DNA of 64,000 nucleotides from Catenulispora sp. EB89 (GTDB lineage: Bacteria > Actinomycetota > Actinomycetes > Streptomycetales > Catenulisporaceae). The position numbers and the translations under genes are program-made. Positions 17,979-26,301 of this stretch are shown here, piece by piece (the first letter of the stretch is position 1; every line of letters begins with the position of its first letter). The notes beneath the pieces are model-generated. The model was not told the origin of the DNA. It worked only from the letters and a program-made list of their open reading frames with translations, and searched no databases. The DNA is taken from positions 111,010-175,009 of the forward strand of contig NZ_JBGCCU010000027.1 of NCBI RefSeq assembly GCF_041261445.1, written 5' to 3'.

Positions 17979-19595
17979 TCACCCCGTGTACTGCACCAGG
18001 ATCTTGGTGAAGTCCCACGGATTCTGCGCCACGCTCGAGCACGCCCCGTCGGCCCAGTTGTGCGGCACGCTCGGGTCGCAGGCCCGGTCCCGGTTCGCCG
18101 ACCAGTACGAGAACCACGCCGGGTGGTTCGCCTGCGCGAAGCCCAGCAGCGCCGAGAAGTCGCTGAGCTGGAACAGCTCCGAGGGCTGGTCCGTGTGCCC
18201 GTTCATGATCTGCAGGCCCAGGTGCGACCAGGCCTGCGCGCTGCTCCAGCCGTAGATCGACTGCAGCTGCCCGACCGCGTCGTTCGCGATCGCCTCGGTC
18301 TGGCCGACCTCGGTCCCGGAGGTCAGGCCGGTGTCGAAGTCCATGATGTTGACGACGTCCAGCCGCGCCCCGGCGGCCACCGCCTGCTTGATCTCGTCGA
18401 CCCCGGAGCCCGGGAACCCGACCGTGGTCATCGGGATGGTCAGCGACACCACCAGGTTCGGGTCGTTCTGCTCCAGGATCTTGATCGCGCCGAACCGGAC
18501 CGCGGTGTTGCTGTCCAGCGCGGTGTTCTCGTAGTCGAAGTCGACGTGCTTCAGGTTGTACTTGGTGATCACCTGCTGGTACGCCGCCGCCAGCGCCGAC
18601 GCGCTGCCGCACGACGACCCCAGCTCGGTCCCGTTGTACCCGCCGAAGGACACCGCGGCGTCGCCGCCGGCCGCCCGCAGCGCGCTGATGTCGGCCGCGA
18701 CCGTCGTGTCCGAGGACACCGGGGTCGAGGCGTTGCCGCCCCAGGCCGGCGTGCAGCCGCCGGAGTCCAGGACGAACGCCAGGTTCAGCTCCTTCTCCCC
18801 GGCGCCGATGACGTCGGAGATCGCCTGCGGACTGTTGTCCAGCGGCATGAAGTACGCCGGGTGGTTGAACCCGGAGTTCGGCGGCGGCGGGGGAGTGGAG
18901 CTCGGCGACGTCGACGGCGTGGTCGACGGCGTCGTGGGCGGCGTCGACGGGGAGGTGGACGGCGTCGTCGACGGGGTGGTCGGCGGGCTGCTCGACGAGC
19001 CCGAGCCCGGCCCGGCCGGCCCCAGCAGGCTGACGTCGTCGCCGTAGTACGTGCCCTGCCCGTACCAGCCGTGCAGGTAGACCGTGACGCTCGTGGTCGA
19101 CGCCCCGGTGGTGAACGACGTGCTGAGCTGGTTCCACGCCCCGTTGCTGCTCCACGTGCTGGGATCGGTCCCGCCGGTCCCGGTGGCGCCGAGGTACACG
19201 TAGCTTCCCTGCACCCACGCCGACAGCGTGTAGGACGAGCTCGGCTGCACGCTCACGGTCTGCGTGCACTGCGCGTCGTCCGAACCGGCCGGCGTCGCAC
19301 TCAACGCGTGCGACCCGGAGTGCACCGGGCTGCTCACGACCGACCCGCTGTTCGCACTGCACGACCACCCGGTGAGCGTCCCGGTCTCAAACCCCGGATT
19401 CACCAGCAGGTTCGCGGCGGCGGCACTGGCCCCGCCGGCGGCCACCGCCACCCCCGCCGCGGCCAACGCCCCGGCCGCGACCACCCCCACCACACCCGCG
19501 AGCCGCCGCGAACCCGCCGGCGGCCGGCCGCGGTCCCGATCTCTGCCTCCTGAGCCTCCTGCAGTGCCTCCTGCTGTACCGAGCTCCCTGTCCAT
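17979..19595 (-). CDS. secreted GH18 chitinase with N-terminal carbohydrate-binding module
   Basis: 538 residues. A long Arg-rich signal peptide (to about 60) leads to a CBM4/9- or CBM16-like module (about 60-190, starting NLLVNPGFETGTLTGWSC), a Pro-Thr-Ser linker (about 195-245) and a GH18 barrel (about 250-538). The catalytic DxDxE motif is VDFDYEN, with Asp352, Asp354 and the acid Glu356. It should hydrolyse chitin outside the cell, like Streptomyces ChiC/ChiD-type enzymes. GAGGAG precedes the ATG at 19595. The promoter carries two copies of the direct repeat known from Streptomyces chitinase genes, pointing to chitin induction and glucose/DasR control. Confidence 0.9.
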   Translation of the reverse strand: MDRELGTAGGTAGGSGGRDRDRGRPPAGSRRLAGVVGVVAAGALAAAGVAVAAGGASAAAANLLVNPGFETGTLTGWSCSANSGSVVSSPVHSGSHALSATPAGSDDAQCTQTVSVQPSSSYTLSAWVQGSYVYLGATGTGGTDPSTWSSNGAWNQLSTSFTTGASTTSVTVYLHGWYGQGTYYGDDVSLLGPAGPGSGSSSSPPTTPSTTPSTSPSTPPTTPSTTPSTSPSSTPPPPPNSGFNHPAYFMPLDNSPQAISDVIGAGEKELNLAFVLDSGGCTPAWGGNASTPVSSDTTVAADISALRAAGGDAAVSFGGYNGTELGSSCGSASALAAAYQQVITKYNLKHVDFDYENTALDSNTAVRFGAIKILEQNDPNLVVSLTIPMTTVGFPGSGVDEIKQAVAAGARLDVVNIMDFDTGLTSGTEVGQTEAIANDAVGQLQSIYGWSSAQAWSHLGLQIMNGHTDQPSELFQLSDFSALLGFAQANHPAWFSYWSANRDRACDPSVPHNWADGACSSVAQNPWDFTKILVQYTG

Positions 19596-19645
19596 CAGGT
19601 CTCCTCATTGCTGCGTCTCCTGAGCGACCCCGCACGGTGGAGCGT

Positions 19646-19682
19646 GGACTAGACCATTGGTGACGTCAAGGGACTAGACCAA
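19646..19682 (-). promoter_or_regulatory. chitinase promoter with two TGGTCTAGTCC direct repeats
   Basis: Read on the minus strand, TTGGTCTAGTCC (19671-19682) and ATGGTCTAGTCC (19646-19657) repeat at a 25-bp spacing. A -35-like TTGACG (19664-19669) lies between them, so the second repeat falls between the -35 and -10 regions. Paired repeats of this type (TGGTCTAGACCA-like) flank Streptomyces chitinase promoters and resemble the DasR-responsive element. Confidence 0.75.
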
Positions 19683-19860
19683 TTAAGGCCGATTCCTTGC
19701 CCGGACAAGGCTCAGCTCGCCCGGAACGGGATGATTTGGCCAGGTCAGCCGCTACTTCTGCGGCCTACTCATGCGCGCCGCGTTTGCGTTGTGCCCCGCT
19801 GCGCGCGTATCGCGTGAGCGCAGAGGTTTCCGTCCCTGCGGAAGCCGTTTGCTGTGGGAC

Positions 19861-21309
19861 ATGACCGCAGTTGAGTCCCGGCCGGCCACCCCGGAAACGC
19901 CCCGGAAGCGGCGCCGCCGCCCCACACCGTGGTTCCTGAAAGCCTTCACCGCGCTGGCGATCGCCGCGTCGGTCCTGTTCGCCGTCATCGCGGCCCTCGG
20001 CGCCTCGAACGTCCGCTCCGGCTTCACCGCCATCGGCACCACCGAGGAACCCCAGGTCTCCGCCGGCAACGACCTCATCTACGCGCTCAACGACATGGAC
20101 GCCAACCTCGCCAACATCCTCATGGTCGGCGACAAGAACCTCGGCCCCGGCGTCGACCGGGCCGCGTTCACCAAGCTCTTCGAGGCCGACCGCGCCGAAG
20201 CCGACCACGACCTGCAACTCGCCGCCCTGCACGCCGGCGCGAGCGGCCCCGGCGCCCAGCAGGTGGCCACCGCCTTCAACGCACTCGGCGACTACGAAGC
20301 TCTCGCCGCGCAGGTGATGTACGTCGACACCACCTCCGCGAACCGTCCCGCCGGACAGCTCCCGCAGGCCGAATCGGCCCAGTACGCCCAAGCCACCGAC
20401 CTCATGCGCAGCTCCGTCCTCCCGGCCGCGCACGCCGTCGCCGACAGCAACGGCGCCGCCCTGGAGTCCTCCTACCAGAACCGCCGCAGCGTGGCCCAGG
20501 AAGCCGTCTGGTGGATCGTGCTCACCGGCGTCCTCGCCCTCGCCGCGCTCGTCGGCTTCGAACTCTGGCTCACCCGCCGGACGCGGCGCGCGCTGAACCC
20601 GGCGCTCGTCGGTGCCACCGTCCTCACCCTCGTCGTGATGATCTGGGGCGCTGTCTCCATGGGCTCGGCCTCCGAGCACCTGCGCGCGGCCAAGAAGGAC
20701 GCCTACGACTCCGTCGCCGCGCTGTCCGCCGCCAAGGCCGAGAGCACCGACGCCAACGCCGACGAGAGCCGGCTCGTCGTCGATCCCTCCCGCGCCACGC
20801 AGTATCAGGCCTCGTTCCTGGCCAAGAGCCGCGCGCTGCTGGACCCCGGTCCGAACGTCACGCTCGACACCTACGACGCGGCCGTCAAAGCCGACCTGGA
20901 CGCGTACTTCAACAACCCCTCGCACCCGGTCGACTTCGGCGGCTACTTCGGCACCGAGATGAAGAACATCACCTTCCCCGGCGAGCGCGCGGCCGCCGAG
21001 CAGATGCTCCGCACGTACCAGACCTATGAGCTCGACGACCGCGTCTTCCGCCAGAAGCTCGCCACCGACCTGCCCGAAGCCATCCGCTTCGACACCAGCC
21101 CCGCCGCCTCCGACTCCGACGGCGCCTTCACCGCGTACGCCACAGCGGTGCAGAAGGTCATCGACATCAACGCCGCGGCCTTCACCGCCAACATCAACGC
21201 CGGGGTGGACGAGGTGACGCTGTGGCAGTGGCTGCCGCTCGGGGCTTGTGTGCTGGCCGTGGGCCTGGCGGTCGCCGGAGTACGGCCGAGGCTGGCCGAG
21301 TATCGCTGA
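19861..21309 (+). CDS. multi-pass membrane protein with extracytoplasmic helical domains
   Basis: 482 residues from ATG 19861; an ATG at 19771 would add a Cys/Arg-rich stretch that looks non-coding. A basic N-terminus (RKRRRR) precedes membrane span 1 (about 25-48). Two more spans sit in the middle (about 220-240 and 250-270) and one is at the C-terminus (about 455-475). The two intervening domains (about 50-215 and 275-450) are alpha-helical, Ala/Asp-rich and probably outside the cell, similar in layout to each other and to methyl-accepting sensor domains but without a signalling domain. I do not recognise a named family. A hairpin follows the stop codon. Confidence 0.65.
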   Translation: MTAVESRPATPETPRKRRRRPTPWFLKAFTALAIAASVLFAVIAALGASNVRSGFTAIGTTEEPQVSAGNDLIYALNDMDANLANILMVGDKNLGPGVDRAAFTKLFEADRAEADHDLQLAALHAGASGPGAQQVATAFNALGDYEALAAQVMYVDTTSANRPAGQLPQAESAQYAQATDLMRSSVLPAAHAVADSNGAALESSYQNRRSVAQEAVWWIVLTGVLALAALVGFELWLTRRTRRALNPALVGATVLTLVVMIWGAVSMGSASEHLRAAKKDAYDSVAALSAAKAESTDANADESRLVVDPSRATQYQASFLAKSRALLDPGPNVTLDTYDAAVKADLDAYFNNPSHPVDFGGYFGTEMKNITFPGERAAAEQMLRTYQTYELDDRVFRQKLATDLPEAIRFDTSPAASDSDGAFTAYATAVQKVIDINAAAFTANINAGVDEVTLWQWLPLGACVLAVGLAVAGVRPRLAEYR

Positions 21310-21314
21310 CCCCG

Positions 21315-21366
21315 TTGATCACTCGGGGCGCACTGCTGGTGACGGTGGTGCACGCTCGGTGATCAA
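21315..21366 (+). terminator. inverted repeat after the membrane protein gene
   Basis: TTGATCAC (21315-21322) pairs with GTGATCAA (21359-21366), with inner GC-rich pairing (GCGCAC with GTGC). It lies 5 bp after the stop codon; no T run. Confidence 0.5.
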
Positions 21367-21502
21367 GGTATGCGGTCGGTGTGAGGATTCCGGCGGGACC
21401 CATTTGAGGTTCGTTTGCGTGGATCTGCCTATGTCATCCCCTGGGTAGTGTGTTGGTGGTAAACACGAGAGATGCGCGAAAGCGCGGGGAGAGTGCATCG
21501 GC

Positions 21503-22258
21503 ATGCGGAACACCGCAGACGTCCGTTACATGTACACCAGTTGGCAGACCGCGTATCCCGGACGAGCGGTCGATCTGACGGAGCTGGACTTCCCACCCGT
21601 CCACTACGACGCCGGGGTGGCCGCCGCGCTGCGGCTGCTCGACCTCGGTGCCGTCCCGTGCGCCGAACTGGTCGCCGAGATCCGCGACGACCTGCGCGAC
21701 GCGCTGTTCGCCGCCGAGGACCTGGAGTGCGACTACGCCGCCGTCCTCTACCCGGAGCCGCGCCGGTCGTGTGAGCACGTGTGGGTCGGGTTCTCAGTGT
21801 TCGACAACCGCGACGAGCCGGTGACGCCGGCTGAGGCGCTGGCCGAGGAGGTGCTGGATCCGGCGAAGCACGAGGTCGTCTCCGAGCGGATGAAGGACCT
21901 CGAGCTGCCGGACGGGCCCGCCGCCCGGCTGATCCAGACCACTGTCACGCGCGACGCGGCGGACGCGTCGTTCCAGTTCGTGCCGCGGCTGACCGTGTGC
22001 GGGGTGGCGCGGCAGGCCGGGGCCGGGTACGTCATCCGCGGCCATGCCACCAGCGCTGCGCTCGTGGACACGCTGGACAAGCTGGTCATGGCGTGGGCGC
22101 GCAGTGTGTCGTTCGGCGTGCCGGTCGGGTCTGGCGTGGGTGCTGGTGCTGGTGCTGGTGCTGGTGCTGGTGCCGGAGCAGGAGATGTGGAGCTGGCCGG
22201 CGCCGGGCCGCAGTTGGCGTTCCACCCGGGTTCCACCCCTCTTCCACCCTTGGGTTGA
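21503..22258 (+). CDS. hypothetical protein with Gly-Ala repeat near the C-terminus
   Basis: 251 residues. No family recognised and no signal peptide or membrane span. The first 200 residues have normal composition with an alpha/beta pattern (AAVLYPEPRRSCEHVWVGFSV). Then comes a run of Gly-Ala repeats (about residues 213-228) encoded by GGTGCT units, followed by a Pro-rich end. The third-position GC bias supports coding on this strand. GGGGAGAG precedes the ATG; an in-frame ATG at 21473 would not fit. The 190 bp before it hold no other gene. Confidence 0.55.
   Translation: MRNTADVRYMYTSWQTAYPGRAVDLTELDFPPVHYDAGVAAALRLLDLGAVPCAELVAEIRDDLRDALFAAEDLECDYAAVLYPEPRRSCEHVWVGFSVFDNRDEPVTPAEALAEEVLDPAKHEVVSERMKDLELPDGPAARLIQTTVTRDAADASFQFVPRLTVCGVARQAGAGYVIRGHATSAALVDTLDKLVMAWARSVSFGVPVGSGVGAGAGAGAGAGAGAGDVELAGAGPQLAFHPGSTPLPPLG
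22137..22173 (+). repeat. GGTGCT hexanucleotide repeat
   Basis: About six tandem GGTGCT units inside the preceding reading frame encode Gly-Ala. Like the etfA array, the unit length keeps the frame. Confidence 0.85.
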
Positions 22259-22338
22259 AGCTGTGACCTGCCCTGATCGGCGATTCTCGAGGTGTCGGGA
22301 AAACCCGGCGGAACTCCGGTTGGGTCAGGGAGACCGCA

Positions 22339-22860
22339 ATGAGCGCCAGCATCTGGATCGTCAACCTCGTCGTCCTGGCTTCCGTGCTGGGCACCGACCT
22401 CGGCCGCCGCGAGATCAACCGGGGCCGGCTGCTGCGGCCGGCGATCGTGGCCTCGGTGATCGTGCCGATGTACCTGAAGCACCCGGCGACCAGCGGCAGC
22501 GGGCTCGTCCTGGAGCTGGCGCTGGCCGGCCTCGGCCTGATGCTGGGCCTGGCCGCCGCGGCGCTGCTGCCGACGCGGCGCGAGGCGGGCAGCGGGCGGA
22601 CCTACACGCGGGGCGGCGCGGGGTATGCGGCGCTGTGGACCGGCGTGGTCGGCGCGCGACTGGCCTTCTCCTACGGCGCGCAGCACTGGTTCAGCGAGTC
22701 GCTGGGGCGCTGGATGTACCAGAACTCGGTGACCGCCGACGCGCTGACCGACGCGCTGCTGCTGATGGCGATCGCGATGCTGCTGGGCCGGACCGGGACG
22801 CTGGCGGTGCGGAAGGCGAATCTGCAGGCGGCGCCGACGCGCCCGGTGCTCGCTCGGTGA
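22339..22860 (+). CDS. integral membrane protein (DUF1453/CcdC-like)
   Basis: 173 residues with four or five membrane spans (about 5-25, 32-48, 55-78, 95-112 and 130-150). The overall design is like the small CcdC/DUF1453-type membrane proteins, but I cannot assign it firmly. CAGGGAGA at 22326-22333 supports the ATG. A strong terminator follows the stop codon and is shared with the convergent XRE regulator gene. Confidence 0.65.
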   Translation: MSASIWIVNLVVLASVLGTDLGRREINRGRLLRPAIVASVIVPMYLKHPATSGSGLVLELALAGLGLMLGLAAAALLPTRREAGSGRTYTRGGAGYAALWTGVVGARLAFSYGAQHWFSESLGRWMYQNSVTADALTDALLLMAIAMLLGRTGTLAVRKANLQAAPTRPVLAR

Positions 22861-22894
22861 GCACTGCGACTCAGTAAGCCTCATCGCTCCGAAT

Positions 22895-22933
22895 CCAGTG
22901 GCCCCCTCGGAACACTTCCGAGGGGGCCGCTGG
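22895..22933. terminator. bidirectional terminator hairpin
   Basis: A perfect 13-bp stem (22900-22912 with 22916-22928) and three-base loop, extended by CCAG/CTGG. It lies between convergent genes. Confidence 0.9.
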
Positions 22934-22962
22934 TGTGTCTGCTGCTTCCTCTGCTTGCGCGA

Positions 22963-23616
22963 TCAGCTTCTGCGCGAGATGACCATGATGTATTCGCAGG
23001 GCGCGTCCGTCCGGTTGGCGAAGCCGTGGTCGGCGTCGGCTTCGAAGAACAGGGAGTCGCCGGCGTCCAGGGCCTCGCTGATCCCGCCGATCGCGACGGT
23101 GAGGGTGCCTTGGAGCACCATGATCTGCTTTTCCGTGCCCGGCGGATACGCGGGCAGCAGTCCGGTGGAGACCTGTGCGGGGAGGTAGTGGACGATCAGC
23201 TCGGCGCGTCCCGCGCCCGGGGCGGCTGAGGCGATGTGCCGCTCGAAGCCGGTTTCCGGGTCCCGGAAGACGGGGCGGTCGGTCTTGCGCATGACGACGG
23301 CCGCGCCGGACGCGGCGTTGCCCGGTGCGCCGATCAGGTCGGAGAGCGATACGTCGAGCGCGTGGGCGATTTTGGACGCGACGCCGATCGTCGGGCTCTT
23401 CTCGCCGCGTTCGACCTTGGACAGCATCGCTCGGCTGACCGATGAGCGGGTGGACAGCTGCTCCAGGGTCAGGCCTGCCTGCTCGCGGTGGTGGCGGACG
23501 TTGCCGCCGAACGCGCCGGCCAGGTCGTCGCGGGCGGTGTCGTCACCGGCCGGGGCGGTGCCGCCCGGGTCGCCATCGCGGTGCGGTTCGGCCGTTTCTG
23601 CGTCTTGCTTGACCAC
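22963..23616 (-). CDS. XRE-family regulator with cupin sensor domain
   Basis: 217 residues. After a charged N-terminal tail comes a helix-turn-helix domain (about 38-95, LTLEQLSTRSSVSRAMLSKVERGEKSP). A C-terminal cupin domain follows (about 110-215) with the GTEKQIMVLQGTLTVAIGG beta-barrel strands. XRE-cupin proteins are small-molecule-responsive repressors, often of the neighbouring catabolic gene. The MBL-fold hydrolase is transcribed divergently 105 bp away and is the likely target. The GTG at 23616 follows GAGGAG with a short 4-nt gap. Confidence 0.85.
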   Translation of the reverse strand: MVKQDAETAEPHRDGDPGGTAPAGDDTARDDLAGAFGGNVRHHREQAGLTLEQLSTRSSVSRAMLSKVERGEKSPTIGVASKIAHALDVSLSDLIGAPGNAASGAAVVMRKTDRPVFRDPETGFERHIASAAPGAGRAELIVHYLPAQVSTGLLPAYPPGTEKQIMVLQGTLTVAIGGISEALDAGDSLFFEADADHGFANRTDAPCEYIMVISRRS

Positions 23617-23658
23617 CGTGCTCCTCGATCGATGGGTGTCTCGCTGCCGTCAGTGTAG

Positions 23659-23695
23659 ACTTTCTCCTAAAGTAGATCCTGTCTTCTATTGAAGA
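23659..23695. promoter_or_regulatory. two AT-rich dyads in the XRE / MBL divergent promoter region
   Basis: ACTTT-CTCCT-AAAGT (23659-23673) and TCTTC-TATT-GAAGA (23682-23695) are perfect inverted repeats in an unusually AT-rich stretch between the two divergent genes. They are candidate binding sites for the XRE-cupin regulator. Confidence 0.55.
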
Positions 23696-23721
23696 TTCGC
23701 TCGACACCACGGAGGGGTTCC

Positions 23722-24540
23722 ATGCGTTTGATCTCCAGCGGCCGGCACCATGCCAGGTTCGAGTTCGGCGATCTGCAGGTGGTCTCGTTGCGGGACGGGT
23801 ACATCGACATGCCGCCGACCCGGCTCCGCGACGAGGACGGCTGCGTGCTTGAGGAGTTGCCGGCCGTTGTCCCGCTGGTCGGCGACAACCTGCGGCTGTC
23901 GGTCAACGCGTTCTTCGTCACCGACGGCGTTCGGTCGGTGCTCATCGACACCGGCGCGTCCAACGTCTGGCATGTTCCCGGCATGGGGCTGATCTACGAC
24001 GCGCTCGATGAAGCGGGGATCGACCGCGCGCAGGTCACCGATGTGGCCATCACTCATCGGCATGAAGATCATGTCAGTGGTCTGATCGCACCGGATGGTT
24101 CGGAGGCGTTTCCCGAACTCGAGCGCGTGTGGATCGGGGCCGGCGACGTCGCGGTGTTCACCGGGCGGCTCGCGCCGATCCGCGACCGGGTGGTGGCGGT
24201 GGCGGAGGAGGTCGCGATCAACGACTGGGCGAGCGCGATCCCGACTCCGGGGCACACTCCTGGTCACACCGTCTATCGGGTCAGCAGCGGCGCGGGACGC
24301 CTTCTCGCCTGGGGCGACACTGTTCACGTTCCCACGCTTCAGTTCGAGCAGCCGAGCGTGTCGTGGGAACTGGACGGTGATCAGCCCCAGGCGCGGGCCG
24401 CGCGAGCGGCGCTGCTCGAACGACTGGTTCGACCGAACCACTTCGTGGCCGGAGCTCATCTTGATTCGCCGGGGATCGCCCGGGTGGCGTCGTCCGGTGA
24501 CGGGTACGTGCTGGAGTACCTTGCGCCGCCTATCGGATGA
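23722..24540 (+). CDS. metallo-beta-lactamase-fold hydrolase
   Basis: 272 residues. The metal site is THRHEDHVSG (the HxHxDH motif, about residues 113-118), followed by TPGHTPGH and the bridging Asp in LLAWGDTVHVP, with a late His in AGAHLD. It is close in layout to quorum-quenching lactonases and related MBL-fold hydrolases, so a lactone or ester substrate is plausible. Control by the divergent XRE-cupin regulator suggests the substrate or product is the inducer. GGAGGGG 5 nt before the ATG supports the start. No signal peptide. Confidence 0.85.
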   Translation: MRLISSGRHHARFEFGDLQVVSLRDGYIDMPPTRLRDEDGCVLEELPAVVPLVGDNLRLSVNAFFVTDGVRSVLIDTGASNVWHVPGMGLIYDALDEAGIDRAQVTDVAITHRHEDHVSGLIAPDGSEAFPELERVWIGAGDVAVFTGRLAPIRDRVVAVAEEVAINDWASAIPTPGHTPGHTVYRVSSGAGRLLAWGDTVHVPTLQFEQPSVSWELDGDQPQARAARAALLERLVRPNHFVAGAHLDSPGIARVASSGDGYVLEYLAPPIG

Positions 24541-24722
24541 TCGGAGCCGCCGGTGCTGAGCGGCGCTCGGCGGCACTCGCCGACACCCGGTTGCCTGGCC
24601 GGGCTACTTCGGTCTCCGATAGTTCTGGGCCGCCGACAGACCGTTATCAGGCGCCGCCGCCGACCCGCTACCGAACGCCGCGGTATCCCCGCAGGTGAGA
24701 CCGGTTCACTCAACATGTCCCC

Positions 24723-24752
24723 TTGACCGCTACAGCTGGTCCGCCCTACAGT
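24723..24752 (+). promoter_or_regulatory. sigma-70-type promoter of the ROK gene
   Basis: TTGACC (24723-24728), an 18-bp spacer, and TACAGT (24747-24752), 18 bp before the ATG. Confidence 0.65.
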
Positions 24753-24770
24753 TCCCGCGAAGTTACATCG

Positions 24771-25988
24771 ATGAACGATGCAAGAATGGCGGCGAGCGTG
24801 ACGCAGCTCCGGTTCACCCAGAAGGGGACCAAGAGTTCCCTTCGTGCGCGCAACGATGTGCTGGTGCTCCAGTGCGTCGCCGCGGGTGAGGGCCGGTTCT
24901 CGCGTACCGACGTGATCCGGGAGACCGGACTGCCGACCGCCACCGTGTCGGAGATCGTCGGCGACCTCATCGAGCGCCGCCTGGTCCGCGAGGCCGGGCG
25001 CGAGGCGCAGCCGGTGGGCAAGCCGCGGGTGCTGCTCGATCTGGACGACGCGCACCACCGGTTCATCGGCGTGCAGGTCGCCAACGAGCGGATCACCGCC
25101 AGCCGCTTCACCCTCAACGGCCACATGGAGCAGACCGAGACGGTCTCGCGCCCGCTGGACGCCCCCGCGCTGACCGCGGTGTCGGACATGGTGCGCCGGA
25201 TGGGGGCGCCGACGCCGGGCCGGATCACCGGGGTCGGGGTCGCGGTGCCGGGGATCGTCGGCGACGACGGCGTGATCCGCGAGGCCGTGAACTACGGCTG
25301 GCACATGGTCTCCATGGGGCACGAGCTGTCAGAGCTCTGCGACGGCCTGCCGGTGCACGTGGTCAACGACGCCAACGCCGTGGCGCTGTCGGAGGTCGCG
25401 ATCTGCTCCGACCGCGACAAGACGGTGGCGGTGCTGTGGATCGGGACCGGCATCGGCGCCGGGATTGTGCTGGACGGCCGGCTCTACCACGGCGGCAACT
25501 TCCGCAGCGGCGAGATCGGGCACATCGACACCGGCACCTCGCTGCGCTGCCGCTGCGGCCTGATCGGCTGCCTGGAAACGGTCGCGGTGCAGCCGGTCAT
25601 CCTGGGCGACGCCTCGGAGCAGACCGTCGCGAGCTACCTGGCCGGCGGCGACGGCCAGGACGCCCGAGCCCTCGGCGAGCGCGTGACCCGGGCCGCCCGC
25701 GAGGTGGCCCGCCTGCTGTCCACCCTGGCCGGCACCCTGGACGTCACCGAGTTCATCCTCGGCGGCCCGATGGCCGGCGACCCCCTGGGCCCCCCGCTGA
25801 TGCGGGAGATCAACGACCTGCTGGCGCTCCGCGTCATGTCAGGCTTCGAACAGCTGGTCCTGCGCGCCTCCACCCTGGGCACCCACAGCCTGGTCTTCGG
25901 CGCCGCCGCGAACGCCATCCGCCAGGAGCTCGGGGTCGTGATCACGATGCCCGCGGGTGCTGACGAGGCCGGTGATAACGCGGCCTAG
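24771..25988 (+). CDS. ROK-family transcriptional regulator
   Basis: About 405 residues. An N-terminal winged helix-turn-helix (about 25-80, FSRTDVIRETGLPTATVSEIVGDLIERRLV) is followed by the ROK sugar-kinase-like domain. That domain has the Zn-binding cluster GHIDTGTSLRCRCGLIGCLE, including the CxCGxxGCxE signature. Such proteins repress sugar-utilisation genes and are released by sugars or sugar phosphates. No transporter or sugar enzyme is adjacent, so the target is unknown. The start at 24771 fits the promoter; there is no strong ribosome site. Confidence 0.85.
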   Translation: MNDARMAASVTQLRFTQKGTKSSLRARNDVLVLQCVAAGEGRFSRTDVIRETGLPTATVSEIVGDLIERRLVREAGREAQPVGKPRVLLDLDDAHHRFIGVQVANERITASRFTLNGHMEQTETVSRPLDAPALTAVSDMVRRMGAPTPGRITGVGVAVPGIVGDDGVIREAVNYGWHMVSMGHELSELCDGLPVHVVNDANAVALSEVAICSDRDKTVAVLWIGTGIGAGIVLDGRLYHGGNFRSGEIGHIDTGTSLRCRCGLIGCLETVAVQPVILGDASEQTVASYLAGGDGQDARALGERVTRAAREVARLLSTLAGTLDVTEFILGGPMAGDPLGPPLMREINDLLALRVMSGFEQLVLRASTLGTHSLVFGAAANAIRQELGVVITMPAGADEAGDNAA

Positions 25989-26054
25989 CCGAGAAGACCC
26001 CTTCCGCCATCCGACGCGCGGCCGGCCCACCCCGCCGACCGCCCCAGACGGTGC

Positions 26055-26209
26055 CGTCCCGAATTCCTGAGCCGGGACGACGCCACCCGGTGCCGCCTCG
26101 CTTTCCTGAGCCGGGGCGACTCCGCGGACGCCGTCCCGCATTCCTGAGCCGGGGCGGTGGCCGGAACAGCGCCGCCCCGAATTCCTGAGCCGGGGCGGCG
26201 CTGTTTTTT
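26055..26209. repeat. four tandem hairpins with a conserved loop; the last is an intrinsic terminator
   Basis: TTCCTGAGCCGGG recurs at 26064, 26103, 26141 and 26182 (38-41 bp spacing). Each copy is the loop and right arm of a hairpin, for example CGTCCCG with CGGGACG around the first. The last has a perfect 14-bp stem (26165-26178 with 26192-26205) and a six-T run, making it the best Rho-independent terminator in the window. It lies between the convergent ROK and AraC genes. Nothing else is seen in 25989-26301. Confidence 0.85.
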
Positions 26210-26301
26210 GGTGGGGGTTTCGGTTGGGGACGCAGTTCGGTTGCGCGCCACTGGTTGCGCTGGCGGCCTCCGGTTTCCACCCGCAGCAGCCAAGGCGCAC
26301 C

